In this document: one piece after another, positions 16,051 through 25,173 of the stretch
Numbering within the stretch: the stretch's first letter is position 1
Layout: the number at the start of each line of letters is the position of its first letter
From: Streptomyces seoulensis
Lineage (GTDB): Bacteria > Actinomycetota > Actinomycetes > Streptomycetales > Streptomycetaceae
NCBI RefSeq assembly: GCF_004328625.1
Contig: NZ_CP032229.1
Coordinates: 5,704,001-5,768,000, forward strand
DNA: 64,000 nucleotides
Reading direction: 5' to 3'
Notes under the pieces: generated by a model
The model's input: only the letters and a program-made list of their open reading frames with translations
What the model was told of the DNA's origin: nothing
Database searches by the model: none
Program-made: the position numbers and the translations under genes

Positions 16051-18177
16051 CTACTGCGGCTGCTCCACCCGGTCCTCCGCCGACTCCCGCCGCTGCGGGG
16101 GCCGTTCCTCACGGGACAGCCTGCTCGGCCACCACACCGCCGGGCCGATGTCCCGGACCAGGGCCGGGACCAGGAGCGAGCGGACCACGAGGGTGTCGAG
16201 CAGCACGCCGAAGGCGACGATGAAGGCGATCTGCACGAGGAACGCCAGCGGGATGACGATCAGCGCGGCGAAGGTCGCCGCGAGGACCACGCCGGCCGAG
16301 GTGATGACGCCGCCCGTGGCGATCAGGCCGCGCAGGATGCCCTCGCGGGTGCCGTGGCGGACGGTCTCCTCACGGACGCGGGACATCAGGAAGATGTTGT
16401 AGTCCACCCCGAGCGCGACCAGGAACACGAACCCGTACAGCGGGACCGAGGCGTCCGTGCCGGAGAAGCCGAAGCCGTGGCGGAAGACCAGGCCCGCGAT
16501 GCCCAGCGTGGCCAGGTAGTTGAGCGCGACCGTCGCCACCAGCAGCACCGGCAGCAGCAGACAGCGCAGCAGCGCGATCAGGATCACCAGGATGATCAGC
16601 AGCACGACGGGGACGATCAGGTTCCGGTCGTGCTCGGCGGTGCGCTCGGTGTCGTACTGCTGGGCGCTGTAACCGCCCACCAGCGAGCCGGGGTCCAGCG
16701 CGTGCAGCCGGTCGCGCAGCCGCTCGACGGTCGCCTTGGCCGCGTCGCTGTCCGGCGCGTCGGTCAGGGTCGCGTCGATGCGTACCCGGCCGTCCACCAC
16801 CCGGGGCGCACCGCCCGGCCTGCCGGACGCGCTCAGCGGGGCGGCCGAGGCCACGCCGGGCGTCTTGTCCGCCGCCGCGATCACGTCCGCGCTCCTGGCC
16901 GCGTCCGCGATGACGACCACCGGCTGGCCGGAGCCGCCGGGGAAGTGCCGGCCGAGGGTCTGCTGCGCGGAGACGGACGGGGCGTCGTTGACGAAGAGTT
17001 CGTCCAGCGGGACGCCCTTCGACTTGAGCGCCGGGAAGAAGGCCGCGCCGACGACGAGTACGACACAGGTCGCCAGCCACACCTTGCGGGGGCTGCTGTC
17101 GACCCGGTGCGCCACCCGGCGCCACACGCCGTGGCCGCCCGTCGCCGCGTCCGCCGGGCGGGGCTTGGCCGGCCAGAACGCGGCGTGACCCAGCAGGGCG
17201 AGCACCGCGGGCAGGAAGGTGAGCGTCGACAGCACCGCGCAGCCGATGCCGATCGCGCCCACCGGACCCAGCGCCCGATTGTTCGTCAGGTCGCTGAGCA
17301 GCAGCGCGAGCAGCCCCAGCGCGACGGTGGCCGCGCTGGCGGTGATGGCGCCGAAGGACCCGCGCAGCGCGCCCCAGGCCGCCTCCGCCCGCTGGGCGCC
17401 GCGCGCCAGCTCCTCGCGGAAGCGGGCGGTGAGCAGCAGGGCGTAGTCGGTGGACGCGCCGATCACCAGGATCGAGAGGATGCCCTGCACCTGCCCGTCC
17501 ACCCGGACGACACCGTGGTCGGCGAGGACGTACACGATCGCGCAGGCGATGCCGAGCGCGAACACCGAGCTGAGGATGACGGCGAACGGCAGCAGCACGC
17601 TGCGGTACACCAGCAGCAGGATCACCAGCACGGCCGCGAGCGCGACACCCAGAAGGATGCCGTCGATACCGCCGAACGCGTGAGTGAGGTCGGCCTGCGT
17701 GGCCGCCGGACCGGCGACCTGCGCGCGCGTGCCGTCGACGCCCGCTGCCGTGCGCTCGACCCGGTCCACCACGTCGGTGACCTTCTTGCCCAGCTCCGGG
17801 CTGAGCGGGACGACACCCTCCAGCGCGGCCCCGTCCTTGGACGGCAGCGCGGGGGACGGCCGGCCCACCACGCCCTCGGTGCCGGTGAGTGACGCCAGCG
17901 CGCGGGTGGCCGCCTCGCGCTGGGCCGGAGTGATCTTCCCGCCGGCCTTGCCGGTCCAGACCACCACGGCGGGCAGCGTCTCCTGCCGTTCGAAGGTCTT
18001 CTGCAGGGCGACGGCCTTGGTGGACTCCGCGCTGCGCGGCAGGAACGCGGTCTGGTCGTTGGTCGACACCTCGCCCAGCTTGCCCGCGTAGGAGCCGAAG
18101 GCTCCGCCGAGGCCGAGCCAGACGAGCACGAGGACGAGGGGGACCAGCCAGCGGACCGGTCGGCGTACGGGGTTCAT
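16051..18177 (-). CDS. MMPL-family (RND-type) transporter
   Basis: This 708-aa inner-membrane exporter is driven by the proton gradient. It has two repeats, each with one helix, a large outer domain (~35-180 and ~390-520) and five helices. TDYALLLTARFREEL in repeat one and VDYNIFLMSRVREET in repeat two are the conserved MMPL segments. Such proteins export lipids or drugs. The ATG at 18177 has GGGGAG just upstream. It is divergent from a MarR regulator with shared TCTCAA-type sites, so it is probably a drug- or lipid-inducible pump. Confidence 0.92.
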   Translation of the reverse strand: MNPVRRPVRWLVPLVLVLVWLGLGGAFGSYAGKLGEVSTNDQTAFLPRSAESTKAVALQKTFERQETLPAVVVWTGKAGGKITPAQREAATRALASLTGTEGVVGRPSPALPSKDGAALEGVVPLSPELGKKVTDVVDRVERTAAGVDGTRAQVAGPAATQADLTHAFGGIDGILLGVALAAVLVILLLVYRSVLLPFAVILSSVFALGIACAIVYVLADHGVVRVDGQVQGILSILVIGASTDYALLLTARFREELARGAQRAEAAWGALRGSFGAITASAATVALGLLALLLSDLTNNRALGPVGAIGIGCAVLSTLTFLPAVLALLGHAAFWPAKPRPADAATGGHGVWRRVAHRVDSSPRKVWLATCVVLVVGAAFFPALKSKGVPLDELFVNDAPSVSAQQTLGRHFPGGSGQPVVVIADAARSADVIAAADKTPGVASAAPLSASGRPGGAPRVVDGRVRIDATLTDAPDSDAAKATVERLRDRLHALDPGSLVGGYSAQQYDTERTAEHDRNLIVPVVLLIILVILIALLRCLLLPVLLVATVALNYLATLGIAGLVFRHGFGFSGTDASVPLYGFVFLVALGVDYNIFLMSRVREETVRHGTREGILRGLIATGGVITSAGVVLAATFAALIVIPLAFLVQIAFIVAFGVLLDTLVVRSLLVPALVRDIGPAVWWPSRLSREERPPQRRESAEDRVEQPQ

Positions 18178-18215
18178 GCGCTCCCCAGGGAGGAGTGGGC
18201 GGATGCCAGGGTCAG

Positions 18216-18248
18216 GTGTCTCAACCACAAAGTATCTCAATGATTGAG
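18216..18248. promoter_or_regulatory. MarR-type operator sites between MMPL and MarR genes
   Basis: The 13-bp palindrome CTCAATGATTGAG spans 18236-18248. Direct copies GTGTCTCAA (18216-18224) and GTATCTCAA (18232-18240) are 16 bp apart. The sites lie between the divergent starts and would control both genes. Confidence 0.7.
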
Positions 18249-18275
18249 GGACCTGGAGATCATATCCTTGGAGCC

Positions 18276-18749
18276 ATGCAGCCCGAACGCCCGGAGGAGC
18301 GTCCTCCCAGCGACCTCCAGGGGTACGCCGTCCTCCTGCGCACCCTGAACAGCGAGATAAACCGCATCGCCCACGCGTTTGCCCACGCCCACGATCTCCA
18401 CGCCACGGACGTGCACGCACTCGCCGCGATCATGGACGCCTCGGCCCTCGACGGCGAGCCCATGACCCCTTCCCGGCTGCGCGAACGCCTGAACCTCACC
18501 TCGGGCGCGGTATCGGCGTGTCTGGACCGCCTCGAACGCGCCGGCCACGTCACCCGCGCCCGCGACAGTGCCGACCGCAGGGTGGTCCATCTGCACTACA
18601 ACCCCGGCGCCCGCGCCCTCGCCCGCCAGTACTTCAGCCCCCTCGCCCGCGGCACCGAGGCGGCCCGCGGCCGCTTCACCCCGGAACAGCTCGAAACGGT
18701 CGCCGAGTTCCTCGGTGCCCTGAACCGCGAACTGGCCGCCGAACGCTGA
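18276..18749 (+). CDS. MarR-family transcriptional regulator
   Basis: This 157-aa winged-helix regulator has TPSRLRERLNLTSGAVSACLDRLERAGHVTR as recognition helix and RDSADRRVVHLHY as wing, the classic MarR pattern. ATG 18276 is taken as start because it follows the operator and has GGAG upstream; the open frame to 18195 covers the operator. It is divergent from the MMPL exporter and most likely represses it until a ligand binds. Confidence 0.92.
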   Translation: MQPERPEERPPSDLQGYAVLLRTLNSEINRIAHAFAHAHDLHATDVHALAAIMDASALDGEPMTPSRLRERLNLTSGAVSACLDRLERAGHVTRARDSADRRVVHLHYNPGARALARQYFSPLARGTEAARGRFTPEQLETVAEFLGALNRELAAER

Positions 18750-18805
18750 GGGCGGGCGCGTTCCCCGAGGTGAAGTAGGGTGACCGCGCGGAAGGGGTGG
18801 GGTCG

Positions 18806-19798
18806 GTGCGGGAGCGGGTCACCATGGCGGACGTCGCCCGTGCGGCCGGAGTCTCCTCCGCCACGGTGTCGTACGTGCTGTCCGGCAAGCGTGCCGTCGC
18901 CCCCGAGACCCGTACGGCCGTCGAGGCGGCCATCGCCGAGCTGGGGTTCGTCGTCAACACGGCCGCGCGCAGCCTGCGTACGGGGCGTTCCAGTCTGGTC
19001 GCGCTGATCGTGCCGGACATCGCCAACCCGTTCTTCGCCCAGCTCACGGCCACCCTCCAGGAGGAGTTGCGCGGACTCGGGCTGCATGTCGTCGTCTGCG
19101 ACACCCGGGCCCGGCGCGAGGAGGAGCGGGCGCTGCTCGCGGAGGCGGTGCAGCAGCGCTTCGCCGGGGTGGTGATCACCCCGTTCCGGCTGCTGCCGAA
19201 GGACCTCGGGGTGCTGACCGACGCGGGCATACCGGCCGTGGTCAGCGCGGACGTGCCCTTCGGCGCCGTCGATCAGGTGGCCCCCGACGCGCGGGCCGCG
19301 ACCCGGCAGGCGCTGGAGCTGGTGACCGCCGCCCGGCGCCGCCGCATCGCGATGATCGCGGGCCCCCGCGACGCCACCGGCGGCGACCCCCGGCTGGAGC
19401 TGCTCCGGGCCCTGGCCCGCCAGTACGGCACCGCCCTGCCCGGCGACCTCGTGGTGCGCGGCGAGCACACCCGCGAGGCCGGGGCCGAGGGCTTCGCCGA
19501 GCTGATGGACCGCCGCTACCGTCCCGACGCGGTGTTCTGCGCCAACGACGTGATCGCGGTCGGCGCCCTGGACAAGGCCCATGAGCTGGGCATCGACATC
19601 CCCGGTGAGGTCGCGCTGGTCGGCCACGACGACGCCGCCTTCGCCTCCCTGGTCCGGCCCCGCCTCACCACCATCCGCTACCCCGCCGAGGAGGTCGGCC
19701 GCGCCGCCGCCCGCCTGCTCCGCGAGCGGCTGGACGGCCGCACCGCCCACCGCACCGTCCGGGTGAAGGCGGAGTTCGTGGCCCGCGCGTCGGTCTGA
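18806..19798 (+). CDS. LacI-family regulator of the galactoside locus
   Basis: This regulator is about 330 aa. The HTH is TMADVARAAGVSSATVSYVLSG, with the hinge helix VVNTAARSLRTG, then a sugar-binding core (VPDIANPFFAQL, CANDVIAVGALDKAHELGI, VGHDDAAFASLVRPRLTTI). GTG 18806 is preferred because AAGGGG is suitably placed; GTG 18797 overlaps that site. It lies directly before the ABC transporter and glycosidase genes and should repress them through palindromes at 19835-19889, released by a galactose-containing inducer (inference). Confidence 0.92.
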   Translation: MRERVTMADVARAAGVSSATVSYVLSGKRAVAPETRTAVEAAIAELGFVVNTAARSLRTGRSSLVALIVPDIANPFFAQLTATLQEELRGLGLHVVVCDTRARREEERALLAEAVQQRFAGVVITPFRLLPKDLGVLTDAGIPAVVSADVPFGAVDQVAPDARAATRQALELVTAARRRRIAMIAGPRDATGGDPRLELLRALARQYGTALPGDLVVRGEHTREAGAEGFAELMDRRYRPDAVFCANDVIAVGALDKAHELGIDIPGEVALVGHDDAAFASLVRPRLTTIRYPAEEVGRAAARLLRERLDGRTAHRTVRVKAEFVARASV

Positions 19799-19834
19799 GC
19801 CATCGCGCCATCAGTCCTATCCGTGCGGGGTGTT

Positions 19835-19889
19835 GCGTAATCGATTCCGCGCCTAGGTTCCAACTGAGCGCTTGTGCAAAGTAATTGCA
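19835..19889. promoter_or_regulatory. Candidate operators upstream of the galactoside transporter
   Basis: Two dyads are seen in the 245-bp gap. GCGTAATCGATTCCGC (19835-19850) is symmetric apart from one base pair. TGCAA-AGTAA-TTGCA (19875-19889) is perfect. Central CG or AA/TT symmetry is typical of LacI-family sites. A TTGACT at 19964-19969 may be a -35 box closer to the lipoprotein gene. Confidence 0.6.
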
Positions 19890-20043
19890 GGTCAGCGTCT
19901 TTTCCGTAAGCAGGTTCCCCGCTCACGGAACGGTCTCGATGCCGGTCAATTCCCGCAAGCCTGTTGACTTTTGTGGATTCCTGTCGTGAAGGTTGCGCCC
20001 ACCACGTCCCCGGAGCGCGACCCTCGGCGCAAGGAGCACCCTC

Positions 20044-21399
20044 ATGGCGATGCCCGTTCGCATGTCCACCGCAAGACGATGCCTGGCCGGTGCGGCGGTC
20101 CTGGCGCTCACGGCGGTGGCCGGCTGTGGTGGCGGGGGCGGTGAGGGCGACGGTGCGGCCGACTCCTCCTGTAGGCCCGCCCCCGGCAAGGTCACCCTCC
20201 AGTACTGGTCCTGGGTGCCCGGCATGGACCAGGCGGTGCGCGTCTGGAACGCCGAACACCCCGACGTACAGGTGAAGTTGCGTACAACCCCGGCCGGGAA
20301 CGCGGGCACCTACCAGAACATGTCCAACGCGCTGAAGGCCCACAAGGCCCCCGACCTCGGGCAGATCGAGTACGACTCGCTGGCCGGCTTCCGGCTCAAG
20401 GGCGGCCTGAAGGACATCCAGCGCTGCCCCCAAGTCGCCGAGGCGCAGTCCAAGTTCGTCGACTGGACGTGGTCCCAGGTGGACTTCGGGGCGCACGGCA
20501 AGGACGGCGTCTGGGCGATACCCCAGGACACCGGCCCGATGGCGCTCTACTACCGCAAGGACATCTTCGACAAGCTCCACCTGAAGGCCCCCACCACCTG
20601 GGCGGAGTACGAGTCCGACGCCCGCGTGCTGAAGAAGGCGGGCAAGTACATCACCCACTTCTCGCAGACCGACCCGAACTGGTTCACCGGCCTGCTGTGG
20701 CAGAACAAGGCCACCCTGTTCGAGCGCGAGGGCGACGCCTGGAAGGTCACCGTCGACCGGCCCGAGAGCCGACAGGTGGCCGACTACTGGCAGAAGCTCA
20801 TCGACGACAAGCTCGTCGCCACCGACCTCCAGGGCTTCTCGCCCGCGCTGTACAAGGCGTGGAACTCCGGCGAGGTGGTCACCTGGATCAGTGCCGCCTG
20901 GGGGTACAGCACCATCCGCGACAACGCGGCCGCCACCAAGGGCAAGTGGGCGGTGGCCCCCATGCCGCAGTGGAAGGCCGGTGACCAGCGGGCCGGTAAC
21001 TGGGGCGGCTCCACCACCGCCGTCTTCTCCGGCAGCGAACACCCGGCCGAGGCGGCCGAGTTCGCGCTCTGGCTCAACACCGACCCCAAGGCGCTGGAGA
21101 TCCTCAACCGCTCCGGCGGTCTCTACCCGGCGGCGAAGGCCGGACTGACCCTGCCCGCCCTCAAGAAGCCCGTGAGCTTCTACGGCGACCAGAAGATCTT
21201 CGACGTCTTCCAGCAGGCGTCCGGCGAGGTGGACACCGACTTCACCTGGGGTCCCACGATGACCGACACCTACCGCTTCCTCAGCGACGGCACCTCGGAC
21301 GTCGCCGCCGGCAAGGGCACCCTCGGCGACGTGCTGAAGCGGACCGCGGCCGACAGCGCCGACTCCCTGCGCAAGCAGTCCCTCGATGTCACGCGCTGA
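20044..21399 (+). CDS. ABC transporter sugar-binding lipoprotein
   Basis: This 451-aa extracellular solute-binding protein is of the maltose-binding (SBP family 1) type. The signal peptide ends in the lipobox VAGC at about residue 28, so the protein is anchored to the outer face of the membrane. WVPGMDQAVRVWNAEHPDVQV and WAIPQDTGPMALYYRKDIFDKL are typical of carbohydrate-binding members. AAGGAG lies nine bases before the ATG. Its 3' end overlaps the first permease gene by 14 bp. With the GH42 and GH36 enzymes downstream, the ligand is probably a galacto-oligosaccharide. Confidence 0.93.
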   Translation: MAMPVRMSTARRCLAGAAVLALTAVAGCGGGGGEGDGAADSSCRPAPGKVTLQYWSWVPGMDQAVRVWNAEHPDVQVKLRTTPAGNAGTYQNMSNALKAHKAPDLGQIEYDSLAGFRLKGGLKDIQRCPQVAEAQSKFVDWTWSQVDFGAHGKDGVWAIPQDTGPMALYYRKDIFDKLHLKAPTTWAEYESDARVLKKAGKYITHFSQTDPNWFTGLLWQNKATLFEREGDAWKVTVDRPESRQVADYWQKLIDDKLVATDLQGFSPALYKAWNSGEVVTWISAAWGYSTIRDNAAATKGKWAVAPMPQWKAGDQRAGNWGGSTTAVFSGSEHPAEAAEFALWLNTDPKALEILNRSGGLYPAAKAGLTLPALKKPVSFYGDQKIFDVFQQASGEVDTDFTWGPTMTDTYRFLSDGTSDVAAGKGTLGDVLKRTAADSADSLRKQSLDVTR

Positions 21400-22279
21400 C
21401 CGGCCGAAGCGCCGGACCCTCGCCCCGTACGGCTTCCTCGCGCCCTTCTTCGTGCCGTTCGTGCTGTTCACCCTGCTGCCGGTCGGTTACGCCTTCTGGC
21501 AGAGCCTGCACAGGACCGCACGCACCGGCGGCACCTTCGGCCGCACCCACTCGGTGTTCTCCGGCCTCGACCAGTACGCCGACGTCGTGCGGGAGCCGTA
21601 CTTCGCCGACAGCGTCCTCAGGGTCGGCCTCTTCGCCCTGGTGCAGATCCCGGTGATGCTGCTGTTCGCGCTGGTCCTCGCCCTGCTGCTGGACTCGGCC
21701 GTGGCCCGCCTGAAGCGGTTCTTCCGGCTGGTGTACTTCGTCCCGTACGGCATCCCGGGCGTCGTCGCCGCGCTGATGTGGGCCTCCCTGTACGACCCGA
21801 GGCTGTCCCCGATCACCGCCCTGCTGGACTCGGCGGGCATCCGGGCCGACCTGCTGGGACCCCGCCTGATGCTCTGGTCCATCGGCAACGTCGTCACCTG
21901 GACCTACACCGGCTACAACATGCTGATCCTCTACTCCGCGCTCCAGGCGCTGCCCGCCGACATCGAGGAGGCGGCCCGCGTCGACGGGGCGAACGGCTGG
22001 ACCACCGCGCTGCGCATCAAGGTCCCGCTGATCCGCCCGGCGCTCGTCCTCACCGGGGTGTTCTCCATCATCGGCAGCCTGCAACTCTTCACCGAACCAC
22101 AGGTGTTCCGGTCCATCTCCACCAGCGTGACCAGCACCTACACCCCCAACCTCGCCGCCTACTCGCTCACCGCCGGGGACGACTACGGCGGGGCCGCCGC
22201 GCTCTCCGTGCTGCTCGCCACGGTCACCTTCGCGCTGTCCTTCGCGTTCCTCCGCCTCACCACCAGGAGGCAGGGATGA
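21386..22279 (+). CDS. Carbohydrate ABC transporter permease (MalF type)
   Basis: This 297-aa integral membrane protein has about six helices. The EAA loop that contacts the ATPase is visible as EEAARVDGANGWTTALRIKVPL. It pairs with the permease at 22276. The start lies 14 bp inside the lipoprotein gene, and the stop overlaps the next start (ATGA), so translation is coupled. No ATPase gene is present in the locus. A shared MsiK-type ATPase encoded elsewhere is the usual solution in Streptomyces. Confidence 0.93.
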   Translation: MSRADRPKRRTLAPYGFLAPFFVPFVLFTLLPVGYAFWQSLHRTARTGGTFGRTHSVFSGLDQYADVVREPYFADSVLRVGLFALVQIPVMLLFALVLALLLDSAVARLKRFFRLVYFVPYGIPGVVAALMWASLYDPRLSPITALLDSAGIRADLLGPRLMLWSIGNVVTWTYTGYNMLILYSALQALPADIEEAARVDGANGWTTALRIKVPLIRPALVLTGVFSIIGSLQLFTEPQVFRSISTSVTSTYTPNLAAYSLTAGDDYGGAAALSVLLATVTFALSFAFLRLTTRRQG

Positions 22280-23151
22280 GCCTGCTCACCCGCACCGACG
22301 GCGCCCACGCCACCCGTACCGGCCGCGCCTCCACGGCCGTCGCCGTCGGCTTCCTGACCCTGGCCGCCTGCTACATGCTGCTCCCGGTGTACTGGCTGCT
22401 GGTCGCCGCGACCAAGAGCCAGGGCGACCTCGTCGACAGTCCCGGACTGCGGCCCGCGCACTGGCACTTGGGCGCCAATCTGGCCGCGCTCTTCCGGCAG
22501 CAGGACGGCGTCTACGCCCGCTGGCTGCTCAACAGCCTGCTGTACGCGGGCGCGGGGGCCGCCGTCGCCACCGCGCTGTCGGCGGCCGCCGGATACGCCC
22601 TGGCCAAGTACCGTTTTGCGGGGCGTGAGTTGCTGTTCTCGGTGATCCTCGGCGGGGTCCTCGTACCGGCGACCGCCCTCGCGCTGCCGCTGTTCCTGAT
22701 GTTCGCCGAGGTGGACGCCACCAACACGTTCTGGTCGGTGTTCCTGCCGAGCGTCGTCAGCCCCTTCGGGGTCTATCTGTCCCGTGTCTTCGCCGCCGCG
22801 TCCGTGCCGGACGAGGTGATCGAGGCCGCGCGGATGGACGGCGCGGGGGAGCTGCGGATCTTCACCGGGATCGGGCTGCGCATGATGTCGCCCGCGCTGG
22901 TGACCGTGTTCCTGTTCCAGTTCGTCGTCATCTGGAACAACTTCCTGCTGCCCTTGGTCATGCTCCAGGACGACGACCTCTATCCCGTCACCCTCGGCCT
23001 GTACACCTGGCAGACGCAGACCAGCCGCCTGCCCGTCCTGCAGTCCCTCACCATCGTGGGAGCCCTGGTCTCCGTCGTGCCCATCGTGCTCACCTTCCTC
23101 CTCCTCCAGCGCTACTGGCGTGCCGGACTCTCCGCCGGGGCGGTGAAGTGA
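22276..23151 (+). CDS. Carbohydrate ABC transporter permease (MalG type)
   Basis: This 291-aa membrane protein has six predicted helices and the EAA loop IEAARMDGAGELRIFTGIGL. It is the second membrane subunit of the importer. The ATG at 22276 overlaps the previous stop by four bases, and its own stop overlaps the ATG of the beta-galactosidase gene, so the operon is tightly packed. Confidence 0.93.
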   Translation: MSLLTRTDGAHATRTGRASTAVAVGFLTLAACYMLLPVYWLLVAATKSQGDLVDSPGLRPAHWHLGANLAALFRQQDGVYARWLLNSLLYAGAGAAVATALSAAAGYALAKYRFAGRELLFSVILGGVLVPATALALPLFLMFAEVDATNTFWSVFLPSVVSPFGVYLSRVFAAASVPDEVIEAARMDGAGELRIFTGIGLRMMSPALVTVFLFQFVVIWNNFLLPLVMLQDDDLYPVTLGLYTWQTQTSRLPVLQSLTIVGALVSVVPIVLTFLLLQRYWRAGLSAGAVK

Positions 23152-25163
23152 TGGCCCACCCCCTCACCGCGCTCAACCACCGCCTGGGCGGCATCGGTTA
23201 CGGCGGCGACTACAACCCCGAACAGTGGCCCCGCGAGGTCTGGCGGGAGGACGTCCGGCTCATGCGTGAGGCCGGCGTGAACCTCGTGACCGTGGGCGTC
23301 TTCTCCTGGTCCCGTATCGAGCCCCGCCCCGGCGTGTACGACTGGGAGCTGCTGGACGAGGTGCTCGACCTGCTGCACGCCCACGGCATCGCCGTCGACC
23401 TGGCCACCCCGACCGCCGCGCCCCCGCCGTGGTTCGCCAAGCTGCATCCCGACGCCCTGCCGGTCACCGCCTCCGGCACCCGGCTCGCCCACGGCAGCCG
23501 GCAGGTCTTCTGCCCCAGCGGTCCGGCCTACGCCGAGGCCGCCGACGCCCTGGTCACCGCGCTGGCCACGCGGTACGCCGACCATCCCGCCGTCGCGCTG
23601 TGGCACGTCCACAACGAGTGGGGCAACCACAACGCGCTCTGCTACTGCGACACCAGCGCGGCCGCGTTCCGCGTCTGGCTCCAGGAGCGGTACGCCACCC
23701 TGGACACCCTCAACTCGGCCTGGGGCACCGACTTCTGGAGCCAGCGCTACGGCGAGTGGGACGAGATCGACCCGCCCCGCGACACCACCGCCTTCCGCAA
23801 CCCGGGCCAGGAACTCGACTACCGCCGCTTCTCCTCCGACGCCCTCCTCGCCCGGCACCGCGCGGAGACGGCCCTGCTCAAGCGGCTCGCCCCCGGCATC
23901 CCCGTCACCACCAACGTCATGGGCACCCTGGAGAAGAAGACCGACGCCTTCGCCTTCGCCGCCGAGTGCGACCTCGTCTCCGTCGACCACTATCTGACAG
24001 CCGCCGACCCCGAGGGCCACATCGACCTCGCCCTCAACGCCGACCTGGCCCGGGGCATGGCCGGTGGCGCCCCCTGGCTGCTCATGGAGCACTCCGCCTC
24101 CGCCGTCAACTGGCAGCCGGTCAACGTGGCGAAGCGGCCCGGCGAGCTGCGCCGCAACAGCCTGACCCACCTGGCCAGGGGCGCCGACGGCATCCTGTTC
24201 TTCCAGTGGCGGCAGTCCACGGCCGGGGCCGAGAAATGGCACTCCGCGATGCTCCCGCACGGCGGCACCGACACCCGTATCTGGCGCGAGGTCCGCGCCC
24301 TGGGCGCCGAACTCGCGGCCCTCGCCGAGGTGGTTGGGACCCGGGTACGGGGCGAGGTCGCGCTCCTCTTCGACTGGCCCACCTGGTGGGCCCTGGAACT
24401 GGAGGCCCGCCCCTCCGCCCGGCTGCGCTACCTGGACGCCGTCCGCGACTGGTACGCGGCCCTGTGGTCGCTCAATCTCACCTGCGACGTGCTCCCGCCG
24501 GGCGCCGACCTGACGCCGTACCGCGCGGTCGTCGCCCCGAACCTGTACCTCCTCTCCGACCAGGACGCCGCGGGCCTCGACGGGTACGTCCGCCAGGGCG
24601 GCCACCTGGCGGTCGGCTGCTTCAGCGGGGTGGTCGACACCGAGGACCGGGTACGGCCGGGCGGTCACCCCGGCGCCCTGCGCGAGGTGCTCGGGCTGCG
24701 CGTCGACGAGTACCTGCCGCTCCGGCCCGGCGAGACCGCCCGGCTGGACGACGGCACCCTCGCGCACGACTGGGCCGAACGCGTCGAGCCGCGCGGCTGC
24801 TGCGCCGTACTCCGCTTCGCGGACGCACCCGGCGGCGGTCCGGCCGCCGGGGGCCCCGCCGTCACCCGCCACCCGTACGGCCGGGGCAGCGCGCGGTACG
24901 TCGCCACGCGCCCCTCGGCCCGCACCCTGCGCGACCTGACGCGGGCACTGGCCGAGGAGGCGGGCGTGCGTCCCGTCGCGGCAGAGGGGGTCGAGGCGGT
25001 GCGTCGCACCGGGCCGCAGGGGAGCTATCTGTTCCTGGTCAACCACACCGACGACGACGTGACGGTCCCGGTGCGGGGGACCGGGCTGCTGGACGCCGAG
25101 GTCACCGCGTCCGGCGCCCTGGTCCCGGCCGGGGGAGTGGTCGTCGTCCGCGAACACGAGTGA
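23151..25163 (+). CDS. Beta-galactosidase, glycoside hydrolase family 42
   Basis: This 670-aa retaining enzyme hydrolyses terminal beta-D-galactosides. GYGGDYNPEQWPREVWREDVRLM opens the (beta/alpha)8 barrel. Glu156 in HVHNEWGNH is the likely acid/base and Glu313 in LLMEHSASAVNWQ the likely nucleophile. HNALCYCDTSAAAFR provides the GH42 zinc-type cysteines. The trimerisation and C-terminal beta domains follow. No signal peptide is seen, so it acts on imported sugar. ATG 23151 overlaps the permease stop; a GTG one codon earlier is also possible. Confidence 0.95.
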   Translation: MAHPLTALNHRLGGIGYGGDYNPEQWPREVWREDVRLMREAGVNLVTVGVFSWSRIEPRPGVYDWELLDEVLDLLHAHGIAVDLATPTAAPPPWFAKLHPDALPVTASGTRLAHGSRQVFCPSGPAYAEAADALVTALATRYADHPAVALWHVHNEWGNHNALCYCDTSAAAFRVWLQERYATLDTLNSAWGTDFWSQRYGEWDEIDPPRDTTAFRNPGQELDYRRFSSDALLARHRAETALLKRLAPGIPVTTNVMGTLEKKTDAFAFAAECDLVSVDHYLTAADPEGHIDLALNADLARGMAGGAPWLLMEHSASAVNWQPVNVAKRPGELRRNSLTHLARGADGILFFQWRQSTAGAEKWHSAMLPHGGTDTRIWREVRALGAELAALAEVVGTRVRGEVALLFDWPTWWALELEARPSARLRYLDAVRDWYAALWSLNLTCDVLPPGADLTPYRAVVAPNLYLLSDQDAAGLDGYVRQGGHLAVGCFSGVVDTEDRVRPGGHPGALREVLGLRVDEYLPLRPGETARLDDGTLAHDWAERVEPRGCCAVLRFADAPGGGPAAGGPAVTRHPYGRGSARYVATRPSARTLRDLTRALAEEAGVRPVAAEGVEAVRRTGPQGSYLFLVNHTDDDVTVPVRGTGLLDAEVTASGALVPAGGVVVVREHE

Positions 25164-25173
25164 CGGGGTGCCC

